Notes: generated by a model from the sequence alone, not told the origin. Shown: positions 43,427 to 54,105, counted from the stretch's first letter. The stretch: 64,000 nucleotides of DNA from Chitinophagaceae bacterium 26-R-25 (GCA_029906195.1 JARWSJ010000004.1:310001-374000), one strand, 5' to 3'. Made by a program: numbers and translations.

Positions 43427-43733
43427 TGGCGTATCTATTGTTTCGGTTATTTACAGTTTACAAATATGCTGACAGTAGCTCTGTTTCCGTGTCCATATTC
43501 ACCAACAATTATTTTGTAGCGAGAGTTTTCTTTTGGAATGTCTTGAGTTTTTTATTTTTTGTTATTCTTTGGATTTGTATTTTTTATAAATTGCAACTAT
43601 ATATTAGAGTTACATTCTTTCGTATAGCAGGTTATATCCTGCAAACCACTATTAGTATCTAAGACACCTACTTCACCAGTTCAGTTCCATTAGCCTATTC
43701 CATACGCTGCCTGTCATTTAAGATTCTAATCGT

Positions 43734-44237
43734 ATGGAAGCATATAACAGAAAGGAGATACGTACCAAGACGTTTTATTTTTGGTGTTCGTTTTTAGTTT
43801 TGATGGCAGTAACCACCGCTGCCATGTACAGTTTTGTATGGGCCTCTTTTGAACAAAAGGCGGCTTACATTAGCAAACTACAGGAGCATAGAAAAATAAT
43901 CAACACCCAGTTAACGGTACAGGAAAAAGTTGATTCATTATATGCTTACATGCAAAACCTTGATGCAGGAAAAGTAGACAATTATCTTTTTTTGGAAAAG
44001 ATAATATCCGAAACCAGGGCCAATACACTTTCCTTTATAAATGCGGACAGCTCACAGAAGTTTCCTGCCTATAACTCGATCCTTGATGATCTTAATACTT
44101 TGGCCCTGACAAAGGATACTATAATAAAAGTAGCAGAAAAGGAGAGGTCTGTTAAAACGGAGCTTTTCAACTGCATGTCAAAAAACACGGATATCCGAAC
44201 TGCGCTTTCCCGCCAGCAACGGGCATTATCTAATTAA
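43734..44237 (+). CDS. T6SS-iii membrane subunit, TssO-like (first copy)
   Basis: A 167-aa protein with a short cytoplasmic N-terminus, one transmembrane helix (residues ~13-34) and a mainly helical periplasmic domain. Size, topology and position fit TssO, one of the Bacteroidetes-specific membrane-complex components that replace TssJ/L/M. It starts the visible T6SS operon and is followed at 15 bp by a second protein of the same layout. Which of the two is the orthologue of TssO cannot be settled by eye. Confidence 0.6.
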   Translation: MEAYNRKEIRTKTFYFWCSFLVLMAVTTAAMYSFVWASFEQKAAYISKLQEHRKIINTQLTVQEKVDSLYAYMQNLDAGKVDNYLFLEKIISETRANTLSFINADSSQKFPAYNSILDDLNTLALTKDTIIKVAEKERSVKTELFNCMSKNTDIRTALSRQQRALSN

Positions 44238-44252
44238 CAGCTATTTATTTAT

Positions 44253-44786
44253 ATGGATGACGAAAAAAAGGTGACGCTAAACCGGTCGGAGCGCCGGCAA
44301 TACCTTGCCTATCTTGCTATTCTGTTTGTAGTTTCCTGTACAATGTTAACTGTTATCATTTTTAAAAATAGTGATAATCCGTTCAAAACAATCTCCGAAC
44401 AGGAAGTAGCTTACCTGAAACAAGAGGACGATTATGCGCGTAAATTAAAAAGCGCATTGCCTTTATACGACTCAACATTTGCTGCCATACAGCTTTTGAA
44501 AAATACGCCGGGTAATACTATTGTTGAATCCGACATTAAAGGACAGATCAACCTGCTGAATAGCTTCTATTATGAAAAAGAGGTGCATGACCCGCGCTGT
44601 ATTGCCTTTAAGCAAATGGCTCTTTTTCTTAAGCTTTATTTTGAAGATATGCTGGTGCTAAAAAAGAAACAGGAAAATATAAACCTTTTTCAGGGCCAGC
44701 TTGATCAATGTGAAATAGGATACAAAAATGCGGAAACGCTGCTCAACCAAATAAATGCCGCGCAGGCAGCAAGAAAAGAGCAATAA
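44253..44786 (+). CDS. tssO: T6SS-iii membrane subunit, TssO-like (second copy)
   Basis: A 177-aa protein. LNRSERRQYLAY precedes a single membrane helix (residues ~20-37), a start typical of TssO. The periplasmic part is helical with coiled-coil tendency. It shows little sequence identity with the preceding gene product but the same plan, so the two may form a hetero-complex. The spacing of 15 bp on either side shows co-transcription. Confidence 0.65.
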   Translation: MDDEKKVTLNRSERRQYLAYLAILFVVSCTMLTVIIFKNSDNPFKTISEQEVAYLKQEDDYARKLKSALPLYDSTFAAIQLLKNTPGNTIVESDIKGQINLLNSFYYEKEVHDPRCIAFKQMALFLKLYFEDMLVLKKKQENINLFQGQLDQCEIGYKNAETLLNQINAAQAARKEQ

Positions 44787-44800
44787 AACGAATCGGGAAT

Positions 44801-45709
44801 ATGTACTGGAGTAGAAACATTTACAAAGTATTACTTTTTACAGTTATTGTAATAGGGCTAATTGTGCTGGCGATCCTTGGTATGAAGAAGATGTTGCCTT
44901 CTTCCAGCGATATAACTGCACGGTTAACGCCTTCAACTGCCACCACAAAAGACATCATCTATTTTAAAGACTCGTCAACCTTCGCCAAACAACACCGGTG
45001 GCTGTTTGGCGATGGCAATATTGCATTTTCTGCTGAGGGATACCATCATTATACGCAGCCGGGTAACTACACAGTGCAACTGATCATTAATGACAGGTAT
45101 ATTGACACTTTTCTCATAACAATAAATGATACGGCCAAAGTAGTTCCATTAAAAGATTCGGTACCCGTGATTGAAGCGCCGGACATAGCCATGCAATTTG
45201 AGAATATTACATTCAGGGCATCCGCTCATGGCGCATCACAATACCGGTGGCGCCTTGGCGAGTCGAATTATATAGACTCAAGAGAACCATTTGTTCAATA
45301 CTATTACAAACAGCCCGGCACATACACCGTGGCATTATACACTGACAATAGCGAGTATCCGGTTACGCATAAAATAACAATTGTTCCCTCGTACCATGCT
45401 TCAGAAGATAGTATGCTCAGCATAGATGGCATGTACAAGAAGATGGAGGATGATTTTAAAATACATCTGCAGCAAATAGCGGACGGCAAAAGTTTCAACA
45501 CACATTATTACTATTTGCTTAAAAAGTATTTGTGCAATAATGAAAAAACGGTGATCAAAATAAACAATCAAAAAGCAAATGACTTTAACAGCTATTGTCT
45601 TGGATTACAGTTTGATAAAAATGTGCTCATTCAAAGCGTAAAGCTTTCTCCCGCTGAGAACGGAGACTGCATGAAGCAGGTTGATGTTATGCAAACCCGG
45701 AATCCCTAA
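44801..45709 (+). CDS. T6SS-iii PKD-domain membrane protein, TssP-like
   Basis: A 302-aa protein with one N-terminal membrane helix (residues ~10-30) and two PKD-like beta domains. These are seen as RWLFGDGN...HHYTQPGNYTVQL (~65-95) and RWRLGES...QYYYKQPGTYTVAL (~147-178). An alpha-helical C-terminal part (~200-302) follows. PKD-type single-pass proteins of this length occur beside TssO in Bacteroidetes T6SS loci, and I assign it to TssP on that basis. The structural call is firm; the subunit name is tentative. Confidence 0.6.
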   Translation: MYWSRNIYKVLLFTVIVIGLIVLAILGMKKMLPSSSDITARLTPSTATTKDIIYFKDSSTFAKQHRWLFGDGNIAFSAEGYHHYTQPGNYTVQLIINDRYIDTFLITINDTAKVVPLKDSVPVIEAPDIAMQFENITFRASAHGASQYRWRLGESNYIDSREPFVQYYYKQPGTYTVALYTDNSEYPVTHKITIVPSYHASEDSMLSIDGMYKKMEDDFKIHLQQIADGKSFNTHYYYLLKKYLCNNEKTVIKINNQKANDFNSYCLGLQFDKNVLIQSVKLSPAENGDCMKQVDVMQTRNP

Positions 45710-45744
45710 CCAGGGCAATCGCTGCTTAATAAAAGATTGAAATA

Positions 45745-48192
45745 ATGAACATGAAGAAAGGAAATTTGACATCTTTATATATTCTGCTGTTATGTACCAT
45801 GCCTGGTTTGAATTTGTCCGTACATGCACAATTTGCAGGTCTTTTTAAGAAAAAAGTAAAAGTTGAAAAAGCACCGCGAGCAGGTGCATATGTAGTAGAC
45901 GATGAAAAGATTCCCTTGCAAAACGGTTTTGCAGATGTTAGGGAAAACTGGGTAGTATACTCCAGTAAAAACAACAATCCCACTTATAAAAGAGCAGGAG
46001 GTGAGCTACAGCTAAAGAAGCTAGGGTTAATGGATGCTTGTTATGTCATCGGTACAGAAGGTGATTTTCTGGAACTGGTTAAACATAAACCTGATTTGAT
46101 CAAGGACCCAAAGAGCAGGAACATTGACCCTAAATCTATCGAGTATCTTGGCTGGATACATAAGAATAATTTGCTCCTGTGGAATACATCTGTAAAAGAT
46201 GCAGGTACTAAATTTTATGTAAAGGCATTAGTTGCGTTCAAAAATAGGACGGTATTTACGCAATTGCCAAACATGACATCCGGAGATTCTGTTTGGTTGT
46301 ACAGTGGACCTTCTTTAAAGGATTCAATAGGCAAGTGTGCGCCCGAAGACATCGTTTATGTTTATAAGCAGTCCTTAGATGGTCGTGAATATCTTATAGG
46401 CAAGGCTCCCCAGTTCAACAACGATAACGCAAAAGACGTAGTCATTGGATGGATAAGTAAAGATTTTATAAAGCTTTGGGGAGAAAGATTATACTTTAAT
46501 CAGAACACCGGCAAAGCCTTTCACACTGCAACGGCAGATAGCGGCTTGATGTTTTTAAAAGACACGGGCCTTATACGAAAAGACACGAGCTTCTTTGCAG
46601 TTAACGTGGTAGAAAACGGAACAATGGTTCCCGTTGAGAACATGTTTCCCGTTCAAAAAATGGAGGAGAAAAATGATAGCCTATCCGTTATTACCACAGG
46701 TGCACTTGTTGATGTGCTGGACAGAAATGATAACTATGTACTGAATGTACTGGGGCATAAATTATATTTTAGCCAATACAAAAAGATAATTTCCGATCAG
46801 TCAAAAATGAATATCGTATTCGTGATTGACGGAGGCATGGAAAATGGAAAATACATAGCCAATGTAATGGCTATTTTACAAAACCTGCAATACAAATTTG
46901 AAGCATCAAGGAAATTCCGCTGGTTCAGGTTTGGAGCTGTGGTTTACAAAGATAACCTTGATGCCCGCTGCGCAACATTGAACAATGTAATGTCATTAAC
47001 TAGCGATTATACGGAGCTGCTGAAGTTTTTGGGAGAAGAGCAAAAAGAAGTCAGCAAATGCAATGATGCTAATTTATCACAAGCTGTATTCTCCGGTTTA
47101 AGCAATGCGGCAAAACTATTTAAGGGCGCAGAAAATGAGAGCAACATCGTTGTACTAATTGGCGGAGCGGGCAATGATGGATCCGAAGCAGGATGGGCGG
47201 ACATAATTTCCAGGCTAAGCTATGTCAAAGCGAAAATGCTTGTGTTTCAAACACACAGTATATCGAACCCGGCTTATAATGATTTTGTAATCCAGGGAAA
47301 AGACATACTTGCTAAAACTGCCGCTAATATTTCAGAATTTAAAAAAGAAAAGCTGGTTGATTTCGCAAATGTGCTTCAATCAGAAAGCTTTTCTGTAGTA
47401 GCCGGAGACTCGGGCATCTACTATCTTGACTATCCCAAACATGCAATGACACAAGGGTATATAATGTTTCCTGAAAAGGGGACCGTAATGATGCCATCAT
47501 TTTTAGAAAGGGGGCTCGACAGTCTTACCGATAAAATATATGTTGACAATAAGATGATCGCCTCGTCTCTCAGCAAATATTTTGCAACCATAGGTATTCG
47601 CAACACGCGCATCGACAAACCTTTTCAATGCTTTTACCCTGAATATGGCAATGACTATTTGCCTGTAGATTTTTTGAAAAAATATCAATTTGCCAACCGG
47701 CCTTATTATCTACCGGCATCTGTTAACTATTGCATCGCTAAACCAGACTCTATAAATAACATAGGGTTTGGACTCTTAATTTCAGAAAGTGAGTATGAGC
47801 AGGTTGTTAATTCATTACTGGCTATTGCCGGTGATGATGACTACTCCCTGCGGGATAAGAACATTATTTATGCTCATCTGAAACAGGCCTACAAACAATA
47901 TGTAAAAAGCAAAAAACTTCCAATCAAGAGAAGGCAGATCAAGCGTTCAACACTTGCCAGGATGCTCGAAATCATGACGGGTTATAAAACAATCAATGTT
48001 GAATGGAACAGAACTACGCTTAGGATGATTAAGAAAGAAAGATACGCTAAGCGCATGGAAGGATTGAATTTTATAAGAAGCTGCTACGATAAAGCAAAAT
48101 GGCTACAGGAAAACGAAAACAATAATGATGTAAAAATAACCAATAACAATCAGACCTATTACTGGCTGGGTGCCAGCCTGCTACCAGGCTAA
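45745..48192 (+). CDS. tssR: T6SS-iii subunit TssR (periplasmic, VWA-like domain)
   Basis: An 815-aa exported protein. The signal peptide ends near residue 29 (LSVHAQ). An N-terminal beta-rich region with several repeats of an SH3-like pattern (~40-330) precedes a von Willebrand A-like domain starting at MNIVFVIDGGMENGKYI (~353). The MIDAS serines of the classic DxSxS are replaced (DGGME). It ends with a helical basic region. This architecture matches TssR, a component restricted to Bacteroidetes T6SS, presumably linking the membrane complex to the envelope. It lies 34 bp before clpV. Confidence 0.82.
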   Translation: MNMKKGNLTSLYILLLCTMPGLNLSVHAQFAGLFKKKVKVEKAPRAGAYVVDDEKIPLQNGFADVRENWVVYSSKNNNPTYKRAGGELQLKKLGLMDACYVIGTEGDFLELVKHKPDLIKDPKSRNIDPKSIEYLGWIHKNNLLLWNTSVKDAGTKFYVKALVAFKNRTVFTQLPNMTSGDSVWLYSGPSLKDSIGKCAPEDIVYVYKQSLDGREYLIGKAPQFNNDNAKDVVIGWISKDFIKLWGERLYFNQNTGKAFHTATADSGLMFLKDTGLIRKDTSFFAVNVVENGTMVPVENMFPVQKMEEKNDSLSVITTGALVDVLDRNDNYVLNVLGHKLYFSQYKKIISDQSKMNIVFVIDGGMENGKYIANVMAILQNLQYKFEASRKFRWFRFGAVVYKDNLDARCATLNNVMSLTSDYTELLKFLGEEQKEVSKCNDANLSQAVFSGLSNAAKLFKGAENESNIVVLIGGAGNDGSEAGWADIISRLSYVKAKMLVFQTHSISNPAYNDFVIQGKDILAKTAANISEFKKEKLVDFANVLQSESFSVVAGDSGIYYLDYPKHAMTQGYIMFPEKGTVMMPSFLERGLDSLTDKIYVDNKMIASSLSKYFATIGIRNTRIDKPFQCFYPEYGNDYLPVDFLKKYQFANRPYYLPASVNYCIAKPDSINNIGFGLLISESEYEQVVNSLLAIAGDDDYSLRDKNIIYAHLKQAYKQYVKSKKLPIKRRQIKRSTLARMLEIMTGYKTINVEWNRTTLRMIKKERYAKRMEGLNFIRSCYDKAKWLQENENNNDVKITNNNQTYYWLGASLLPG

Positions 48193-48226
48193 CATATTTC
48201 ATATCTCCCTTTAAAAAAATAAAATA

Positions 48227-50704
48227 ATGTCTGCTATCTTTTTAAATGAAACATTACAATCCGTATTTCATATAGCAAAGGCTTTTGCCAAAGAAAACTA
48301 TAATGAACAATTTGGAGCTGCGCATTTGCTGCGGGCATTACTACACAAAGAAGGAGGACTGGAGGATTTCCTGATGGCGCATGGGAAAGATATTTATTAT
48401 ATGAGGGAATGGGCGGAAGTACGAATTGATGAATACCCCAAAGTGACCCATTTGCCTGAAGAGCCTTCGGCTGATGAAAGCATTGATAAAATAATGAACG
48501 GATCAGATGAAGTAAGGCTAAGATTAGGATTTAGCGATGTGTCGTCATTATGCATATTGGCAGCCATTGTAAAGCCTTATACAGCTTTTACAGCACCACA
48601 ACTCAAGTCTTTTCCGGTTAAGGAAAGTGATTTTCTTCAGCTTATAAACATTGTGCCGTTAAACACTGAAGACGAAGGAGCTTTTCTCAACGGGCAAGAT
48701 AGAAACGGTATTCAGCAATCATTCAGCAACCTGCAGAAATATTGCAAGGATAGAACAGCTCTCGCAGAAAACGGAAAGCTCGATCCCATTATAGGTCGTG
48801 AAAGGGAAACACGGCAAATGATCGAAATTTTGAGTCGTCGCACAAAGCCCAATGTAATTATAGCGGGAGAGCCCGGTGTGGGCAAAACCGCACTGGTAGA
48901 TGGTTTTGCTCAATTAATTATAGAGGAGAAAGTACCCGGTCACTTGTTAAATGCAAAAGTGCTGGAGCTGGATCTCGGTTCTGTAGTAGCAGGCGCTTCT
49001 TACAAAGGTGAAGTTGAAGACAGGTTGAAAAAAATAATTACTGAAATTAAACAGCTTGACCGTGCGATTCTGTTTATAGACGAAATGCACGTATTGCTGG
49101 ATGCAAAAGGACCTATAGGAAGCGGTGCGGGGAATTTGCTGAAGCCTGAACTGGCAAGAGGAGAAATAACGGTTATTGGTGCCACCACACTGGAAGAATA
49201 TCGTAAAATCATAGAGCCAGAGCAAGCATTCAATCGTCGCTTTGAATTGTTGCAAATAACAGAACCGGATATAGCAACGGCAGAAAAAATGGTCGAACTG
49301 CTAACACCCCATTACGAAAAGCATCACGGTGTAAAAGTTGAAAAAGAAGCCATAGGCGAATGTGTACGCCTTGCTAAACGTTACATTAAAGACAAACGCC
49401 TTCCTGATGCAGCGCTTGACCTTATGGACAGAACAATGGCGGCTATTCGCATGATGAATGAAACATCTGAAAAAGATATCGCAGAAATAAAAGTGCAATG
49501 GGATAAAATGAAAACTCTTTCGCTTAAAAGCGAAGAAGAACGATTGACGGAATTTACAGGGTTCAATAGTTACCTCAAAAATAAACTCAGTCCCGTTTTA
49601 TATGGCATGTTGACTGATGAAGCTGAACCTTCGCAAATAGATAGCATAACGGCTTATACAAACTACCTGGAAAAAACAATTGCGTCATTAGAAGAACTGT
49701 CAAAAGAGAAAAGAGAAGTTGTTGGCAAACTGGAAATAGCCGCTGTTGTGGCTTCCAAAACAAACATACCAATTGGCAAAATACAAACGCAGGAAAAAGA
49801 GAAACTGCTCAATATGGAAAACTATCTCAAGCGGCGGATGGTAGGGCAGGAGCATGCTTTAAAAATAATTTCGGAAGCCATAATAGAAAACAGAAGCGGG
49901 CTTAACAAACCCGGCCAACCAATTGGCTCCTTCTTTTTACTCGGGCCGACAGGTACCGGTAAAACAGAGTTAGCTAAATCAATTGCAGAGCTATTGTTTA
50001 ATGATGAAAAAGCAATGATCCGCTTTGATATGTCTGAGTTTAAAGAGGAGCATTCTGCAGCCCTGTTATACGGTGCGCCTCCGGGCTATGTAGGATATGA
50101 AGAAGGCGGATTGCTGGTAAACAAGATACGACAGCAACCCTACTCTGTAGTATTGTTTGATGAAATTGAAAAGGCACATCAATCCGTATTTGACGTCTTT
50201 CTGCAAATAATGGATGAAGGGCACATGCACGACAAGCTGGGAAAAGAAGGCGATTTCAGCAACGCCCTCGTTTTGTTCACCTCCAATATCGGAAGCGATT
50301 TTATTACAAAGAAATTTGAAGACAATGAAATCCCCGCTTCAACCGAATTGATGGAAAGGATGAGTGCGAGTTTTCGCCCGGAGTTTTTAGGAAGGCTTAC
50401 TGAGATCGTTCCATTTGGGCCCATAACAGAAGAAATGGCGGTAAAAATATTCGATATCCAAATGCGTGGCCTATACGACCTGCTTAAAAAACAATCAATA
50501 AGATTGACGCTATCTGATGCTGCCAAACGAGTGTTGGCGCTCACAGGCTTTACTCCTAAATATGGGGCAAGACAAATAGCAGGTGTAATAAGGCAACAAC
50601 TGCGACGCCCATTGTCACGGAAAATAATAAACGGAGATGTACAACACGGATCCCATGTGATGATTGATATAGATGAACAGAATCAAATAACATGGAGATA
50701 TTAA
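48227..50704 (+). CDS. tssH: T6SS sheath-recycling ATPase ClpV (TssH)
   Basis: An 825-aa Clp/Hsp100 ATPase that disassembles contracted TssBC sheaths. A Clp N-terminal domain (~1-150) is followed by the first AAA domain with GEPGVGKT (~214-221) and AILFIDEMH. A coiled middle segment (~425-555) precedes the second AAA domain with GPTGTGKT (~573-580) and VVLFDEIEKAH. The C-terminal domain is standard. Its place within the T6SS operon separates it from housekeeping ClpB. Its stop codon abuts the ATG of the next gene, so the two are translationally coupled. Confidence 0.94.
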   Translation: MSAIFLNETLQSVFHIAKAFAKENYNEQFGAAHLLRALLHKEGGLEDFLMAHGKDIYYMREWAEVRIDEYPKVTHLPEEPSADESIDKIMNGSDEVRLRLGFSDVSSLCILAAIVKPYTAFTAPQLKSFPVKESDFLQLINIVPLNTEDEGAFLNGQDRNGIQQSFSNLQKYCKDRTALAENGKLDPIIGRERETRQMIEILSRRTKPNVIIAGEPGVGKTALVDGFAQLIIEEKVPGHLLNAKVLELDLGSVVAGASYKGEVEDRLKKIITEIKQLDRAILFIDEMHVLLDAKGPIGSGAGNLLKPELARGEITVIGATTLEEYRKIIEPEQAFNRRFELLQITEPDIATAEKMVELLTPHYEKHHGVKVEKEAIGECVRLAKRYIKDKRLPDAALDLMDRTMAAIRMMNETSEKDIAEIKVQWDKMKTLSLKSEEERLTEFTGFNSYLKNKLSPVLYGMLTDEAEPSQIDSITAYTNYLEKTIASLEELSKEKREVVGKLEIAAVVASKTNIPIGKIQTQEKEKLLNMENYLKRRMVGQEHALKIISEAIIENRSGLNKPGQPIGSFFLLGPTGTGKTELAKSIAELLFNDEKAMIRFDMSEFKEEHSAALLYGAPPGYVGYEEGGLLVNKIRQQPYSVVLFDEIEKAHQSVFDVFLQIMDEGHMHDKLGKEGDFSNALVLFTSNIGSDFITKKFEDNEIPASTELMERMSASFRPEFLGRLTEIVPFGPITEEMAVKIFDIQMRGLYDLLKKQSIRLTLSDAAKRVLALTGFTPKYGARQIAGVIRQQLRRPLSRKIINGDVQHGSHVMIDIDEQNQITWRY

Positions 50705-51616
50705 ATGAAGAAAACACTATTGTATGTATTTATTGCGGCGATGTTGCCTGTAAAAAATTTCGCACAGAATATGGTTAAGCCTTTTTCATCGCAAACATTT
50801 TTGAAGAAAATATCAGACAACGATTTTGTGAATAAATACGTAGAAAAGCATTCAGAAGCGATACAAGCCTTGCTTCACCAAAATAAAGAAATGGTGGAGT
50901 TTATGGAATTCGTTTTGAAAAAAAATGACGTCCCTGCCGATATGAAATGCCTTGCCTTAATCGAGTCATCTCTCAATAACAATGCGGTGTCATCTGCCGG
51001 AGCTGTGGGTGTATGGCAGCTAATGCCCGGTATTGCATTGCAATATGGTTTGAAAGTGGATCGCACGACCGATGAAAGAAAAGATATTTATAAAAGCACT
51101 TATGTCGCTACGAAAATACTAAAGGAACTATACCAAAAATATGGCGACTGGCAGCTGGTAGTAGCAGCATATAATTGTGGGAGCCCCCGTATTGACAATG
51201 CTTTGGCTAAAACAAACGGGCAAACATACGGCGATATCGCATCATTACTTCCCCACGAAACACAGTTGCATGTGAAGAAATTTGGTGCCACATGGCTGGT
51301 TGTCTATAACAAAGAAACCGTAAGTGATTTTGCAATAGCAAAGGAACAAAAGAGTGGCAGTACATCCGGAGATACAATATTGCCTGGAAAAAATGATACT
51401 GTTTATGTAGAATCAGTAATCCGGCTGGATGTTATTTCCAGAAAGATAAACATGGATATAGACGCACTGAAAGAAGTCAACGGTTTTTTCGAAGCGGCAA
51501 ACGGGTTTGTTGTTAAGCTGCTTACGTTGCCCAGGGAAAAGATGGCGTTTTTTCTGATGGCCCACGATGAAATACTAAAAGAATCGATCGCCGAAAATGT
51601 AACTGCACAACCTTAA
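50705..51616 (+). CDS. T6SS-associated lytic transglycosylase (SLT family)
   Basis: A 303-aa exported enzyme that cleaves peptidoglycan glycan strands. The signal peptide covers residues 1-20 (ending KNFAQ). The SLT domain holds the catalytic glutamate E87 in ALIESSLNNN, with SSAGAVGVWQLMPGIA and VVAAYNCGSPRID as family motifs (MltD-like). The C-terminal ~80 residues look like a degenerate LysM-type wall-binding domain. Embedded between clpV and tssE with no gap upstream, it probably opens the cell wall for assembly of the trans-envelope complex. Confidence 0.88.
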   Translation: MKKTLLYVFIAAMLPVKNFAQNMVKPFSSQTFLKKISDNDFVNKYVEKHSEAIQALLHQNKEMVEFMEFVLKKNDVPADMKCLALIESSLNNNAVSSAGAVGVWQLMPGIALQYGLKVDRTTDERKDIYKSTYVATKILKELYQKYGDWQLVVAAYNCGSPRIDNALAKTNGQTYGDIASLLPHETQLHVKKFGATWLVVYNKETVSDFAIAKEQKSGSTSGDTILPGKNDTVYVESVIRLDVISRKINMDIDALKEVNGFFEAANGFVVKLLTLPREKMAFFLMAHDEILKESIAENVTAQP

Positions 51617-51628
51617 AAATTATTTTAT

Positions 51629-52057
51629 ATGCACTACCGGATACCTATGAATCTTGGAGCCATTATGGACGGGAAAGATGCGGAAACCTGCAGTATGAAA
51701 GAGAACATAGCCCAGCATCTGCACATGCTGCTTACCACACGCATGGGCGAAAACAGGTTTAACCCCGGGTATGGAAACCACATCTGGCAAGTAGAATTTG
51801 AGAATGGTATTAGTGACGGACAGTGGCAGGAAGAGTGTAAAAAGGCCATTGAAGAATGTATAGAACATGGCGAAAAGCGTATAAAAAAAACGAAGGTCGA
51901 AGTGCATACAGCAATAGTGGAAAAAGAATGGCCGCTAAAACGATACCACGAAATAAAACGACGAGTGACCATTTCTATTAAAGCAGTAATTGTAGAAAGC
52001 AATGAAAACTTTTCTTTTAGCACACACCTGTTTTTGAGCCCGATGTCGGCTGATTAA
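51629..52057 (+). CDS. tssE: T6SS baseplate subunit TssE (gp25-like)
   Basis: A 142-aa protein of the phage gp25 baseplate family. The hallmark NLGAIM...SMKENIAQHLHMLLTTRMGENRFNPGYG appears at residues ~6-50, with the GEN.F.P.YG pattern. The C-terminal part is the usual beta-rich half. It nucleates sheath polymerisation on the baseplate together with TssF and TssG encoded downstream. A gap of 168 bp to tssF contains no feature. Confidence 0.85.
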   Translation: MHYRIPMNLGAIMDGKDAETCSMKENIAQHLHMLLTTRMGENRFNPGYGNHIWQVEFENGISDGQWQEECKKAIEECIEHGEKRIKKTKVEVHTAIVEKEWPLKRYHEIKRRVTISIKAVIVESNENFSFSTHLFLSPMSAD

Positions 52058-52225
52058 TTGGCCACGCGTAAAACAACACGATAAACAGTTTGTGTAAATT
52101 AATGGACTCGTCTTATTGCACATGTGGGCAAGGTGGCAAAATAACTTTCAGTGGGCAGGATAAAATAGTATTCAGTAAACAATAGTGTTGCATTTGCAAC
52201 ACCTAACAACCAACCTATCCGTAGA

Positions 52226-54082
52226 ATGAAAATATCCAATCAGTTTAGTAAAGAAGCGATCAACAACCGCCTTTTAAAAAACGCAGCGAATTTATGGGGC
52301 GTAAAAAATCCTGTGGCGCTTGATCCATTTGTGAGATTATTAATGGAAGCCTTTAGCCTCGAGGTGTACAGGGCCGCTAACGAAATGAGGAACACACAGG
52401 GCCGCATTCTCGATAAAATTGCGCGGCTGCTCACACCGAGCCTGCTCACAATGCCTTATGCGGCACATGGCATATTGCAGGCAGTGCCGAAGGAGGGTGT
52501 ATATGTGCTGCCTTCAATAACAAGATTTAACTATGCTAAACGCGTGTCCACAAGGCCGGATGGCCCTCTTGATACCCACACCAATGTGGGATTTACTCCT
52601 GTAGATAGTTTGAAGGTATTTAATGCGCACATTCAGTATGTGGCAATGGGTAGCAGAGTGTTTGCAATCAACAGGGCCACTGGTTTCAAAGAAATGGCTT
52701 ATAATACCCAAACCTCATTGCCATGGGCCACTTGTTATGTTGCAATGGAAATTGGGGAAGAAGTAGAAACGCTGAAGGACCTTGCTTTTTATTTTGATTT
52801 CGCCTCGTTTCAAACACATTCGTGGATATATCAATTGCTGCCACTGTGTAAGATCAGGTTTGGGGAGGAAGTGCTGAAAACAGCACCCGGCTTAGCTTAT
52901 ATCGAGGTTGAAAAAAAGCTGGAGCAGGAAATATTCCAGGATTTTGATATGATGCGGAAAATGTGCGAAGAAATAAAAACCACCTATGACCACAGTTTTT
53001 TAACCATTAAAAGTAATATAGACCCACACAAAGATCAAAGAGCCCGTAGCATACCAGCAGGCTTAAAAAATACGCTCGATACTCAATCACGGGAAGAACT
53101 TGAGAAAATGAATTTGTATTGGTTTGAAATAGCTTTTCCTGCAAACTATAATTATGAAATACTGGGAAGCATGATGGTGCAGATAAATGCATTTCCCGTG
53201 TTTAACAGGATATTGCTGGGCGAGACATATGCCGCCACCATGGGAATTTTGCCGATGCGTACAACGGACATTCTCGAATCGTTTCTATCAGTGTACAAAG
53301 TAGTAGATACCAGCAATAGGACATATACCGAAATACCATTTAAAAGAACACAGGCAGCCGAGCAAGGTAGTTATTCCATACGGCAGGGAGGCGTTGAAAG
53401 ATTTGATGAAAGATCTGCACAGGACATGTTTGCGTATCTTATAGAATTGACACGTGATGAAGTGGCGGCCTTCTCTTCGGCAGAACAGGGCTTTGCGCAG
53501 GATGCCATTGTAGCCCTGGCAGGCCAGTTAACAATGCTGGATGATAAAGTGCGCAGAGCCGACAAGTTTATTACGCAAACCCCTACTTATTTAATAGCAG
53601 AAGCATACAATCAGCACGACAATATCAACGTTGAATACTGGGTTAGCCAATCCACACTTGCTAATCAAATAAGACCCGGCTCGCCTTTGAAGGTTGATAA
53701 TAATCCGGAGTTGATACAGGAAAGCCTCATGCTAACCGAAACCTCTGGTGGCCGCCAACAATTGCAAAGCGGCGAGCGGCTCGACGCATACCGTTATGCA
53801 TTGGGTACACGCGACAGATTGGTTACAAAAGATGACATACGCCAGTTCTGTAAACTGGAGCTTGCAGGAAAAGCAAAGGAAATAATTTTTGAAAAAGGTA
53901 TCGTTATCTCAAAGCATCCCAAAGAAGGCTATACAAGAACACTGGATATAAAAATATACCCCCATTATTACGAGGAACAAAAAGAAGAAGAATGGAATGA
54001 GATTGCCAATCATTTGCACCGGAAAATAGTGGCCAAAAGCATAGATGGAATGAACTACAGGGTAATCATCGTAAACAATTAG
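52226..54082 (+). CDS. tssF: T6SS baseplate subunit TssF
   Basis: A 618-aa protein, the usual size for TssF (phage gp6-like wedge). The N-terminus contains DPFVRLLMEAFSLEVYRAANEM and RILDKIARLLTPSLL, typical of the family start. The C-terminal domain has GERLDAYRYALGTRDRLVTKDDIRQFCKLE and a TRTLDIKIYP strand motif. It forms the baseplate wedge with TssG, whose gene follows 23 bp downstream. The subtype is Bacteroidetes; identity is supported by order and length as well as motifs. Confidence 0.85.
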   Translation: MKISNQFSKEAINNRLLKNAANLWGVKNPVALDPFVRLLMEAFSLEVYRAANEMRNTQGRILDKIARLLTPSLLTMPYAAHGILQAVPKEGVYVLPSITRFNYAKRVSTRPDGPLDTHTNVGFTPVDSLKVFNAHIQYVAMGSRVFAINRATGFKEMAYNTQTSLPWATCYVAMEIGEEVETLKDLAFYFDFASFQTHSWIYQLLPLCKIRFGEEVLKTAPGLAYIEVEKKLEQEIFQDFDMMRKMCEEIKTTYDHSFLTIKSNIDPHKDQRARSIPAGLKNTLDTQSREELEKMNLYWFEIAFPANYNYEILGSMMVQINAFPVFNRILLGETYAATMGILPMRTTDILESFLSVYKVVDTSNRTYTEIPFKRTQAAEQGSYSIRQGGVERFDERSAQDMFAYLIELTRDEVAAFSSAEQGFAQDAIVALAGQLTMLDDKVRRADKFITQTPTYLIAEAYNQHDNINVEYWVSQSTLANQIRPGSPLKVDNNPELIQESLMLTETSGGRQQLQSGERLDAYRYALGTRDRLVTKDDIRQFCKLELAGKAKEIIFEKGIVISKHPKEGYTRTLDIKIYPHYYEEQKEEEWNEIANHLHRKIVAKSIDGMNYRVIIVNN

Positions 54083-54105
54083 TATCACTAAAAAAAGTCT
54101 CTGGA

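Noticed and set aside
43405-43662. 85-codon open frame before the T6SS operon
   Set aside because: It begins in a palindrome, is AT-rich and hydrophobic in a way expected from non-coding DNA, and matches nothing recognised.
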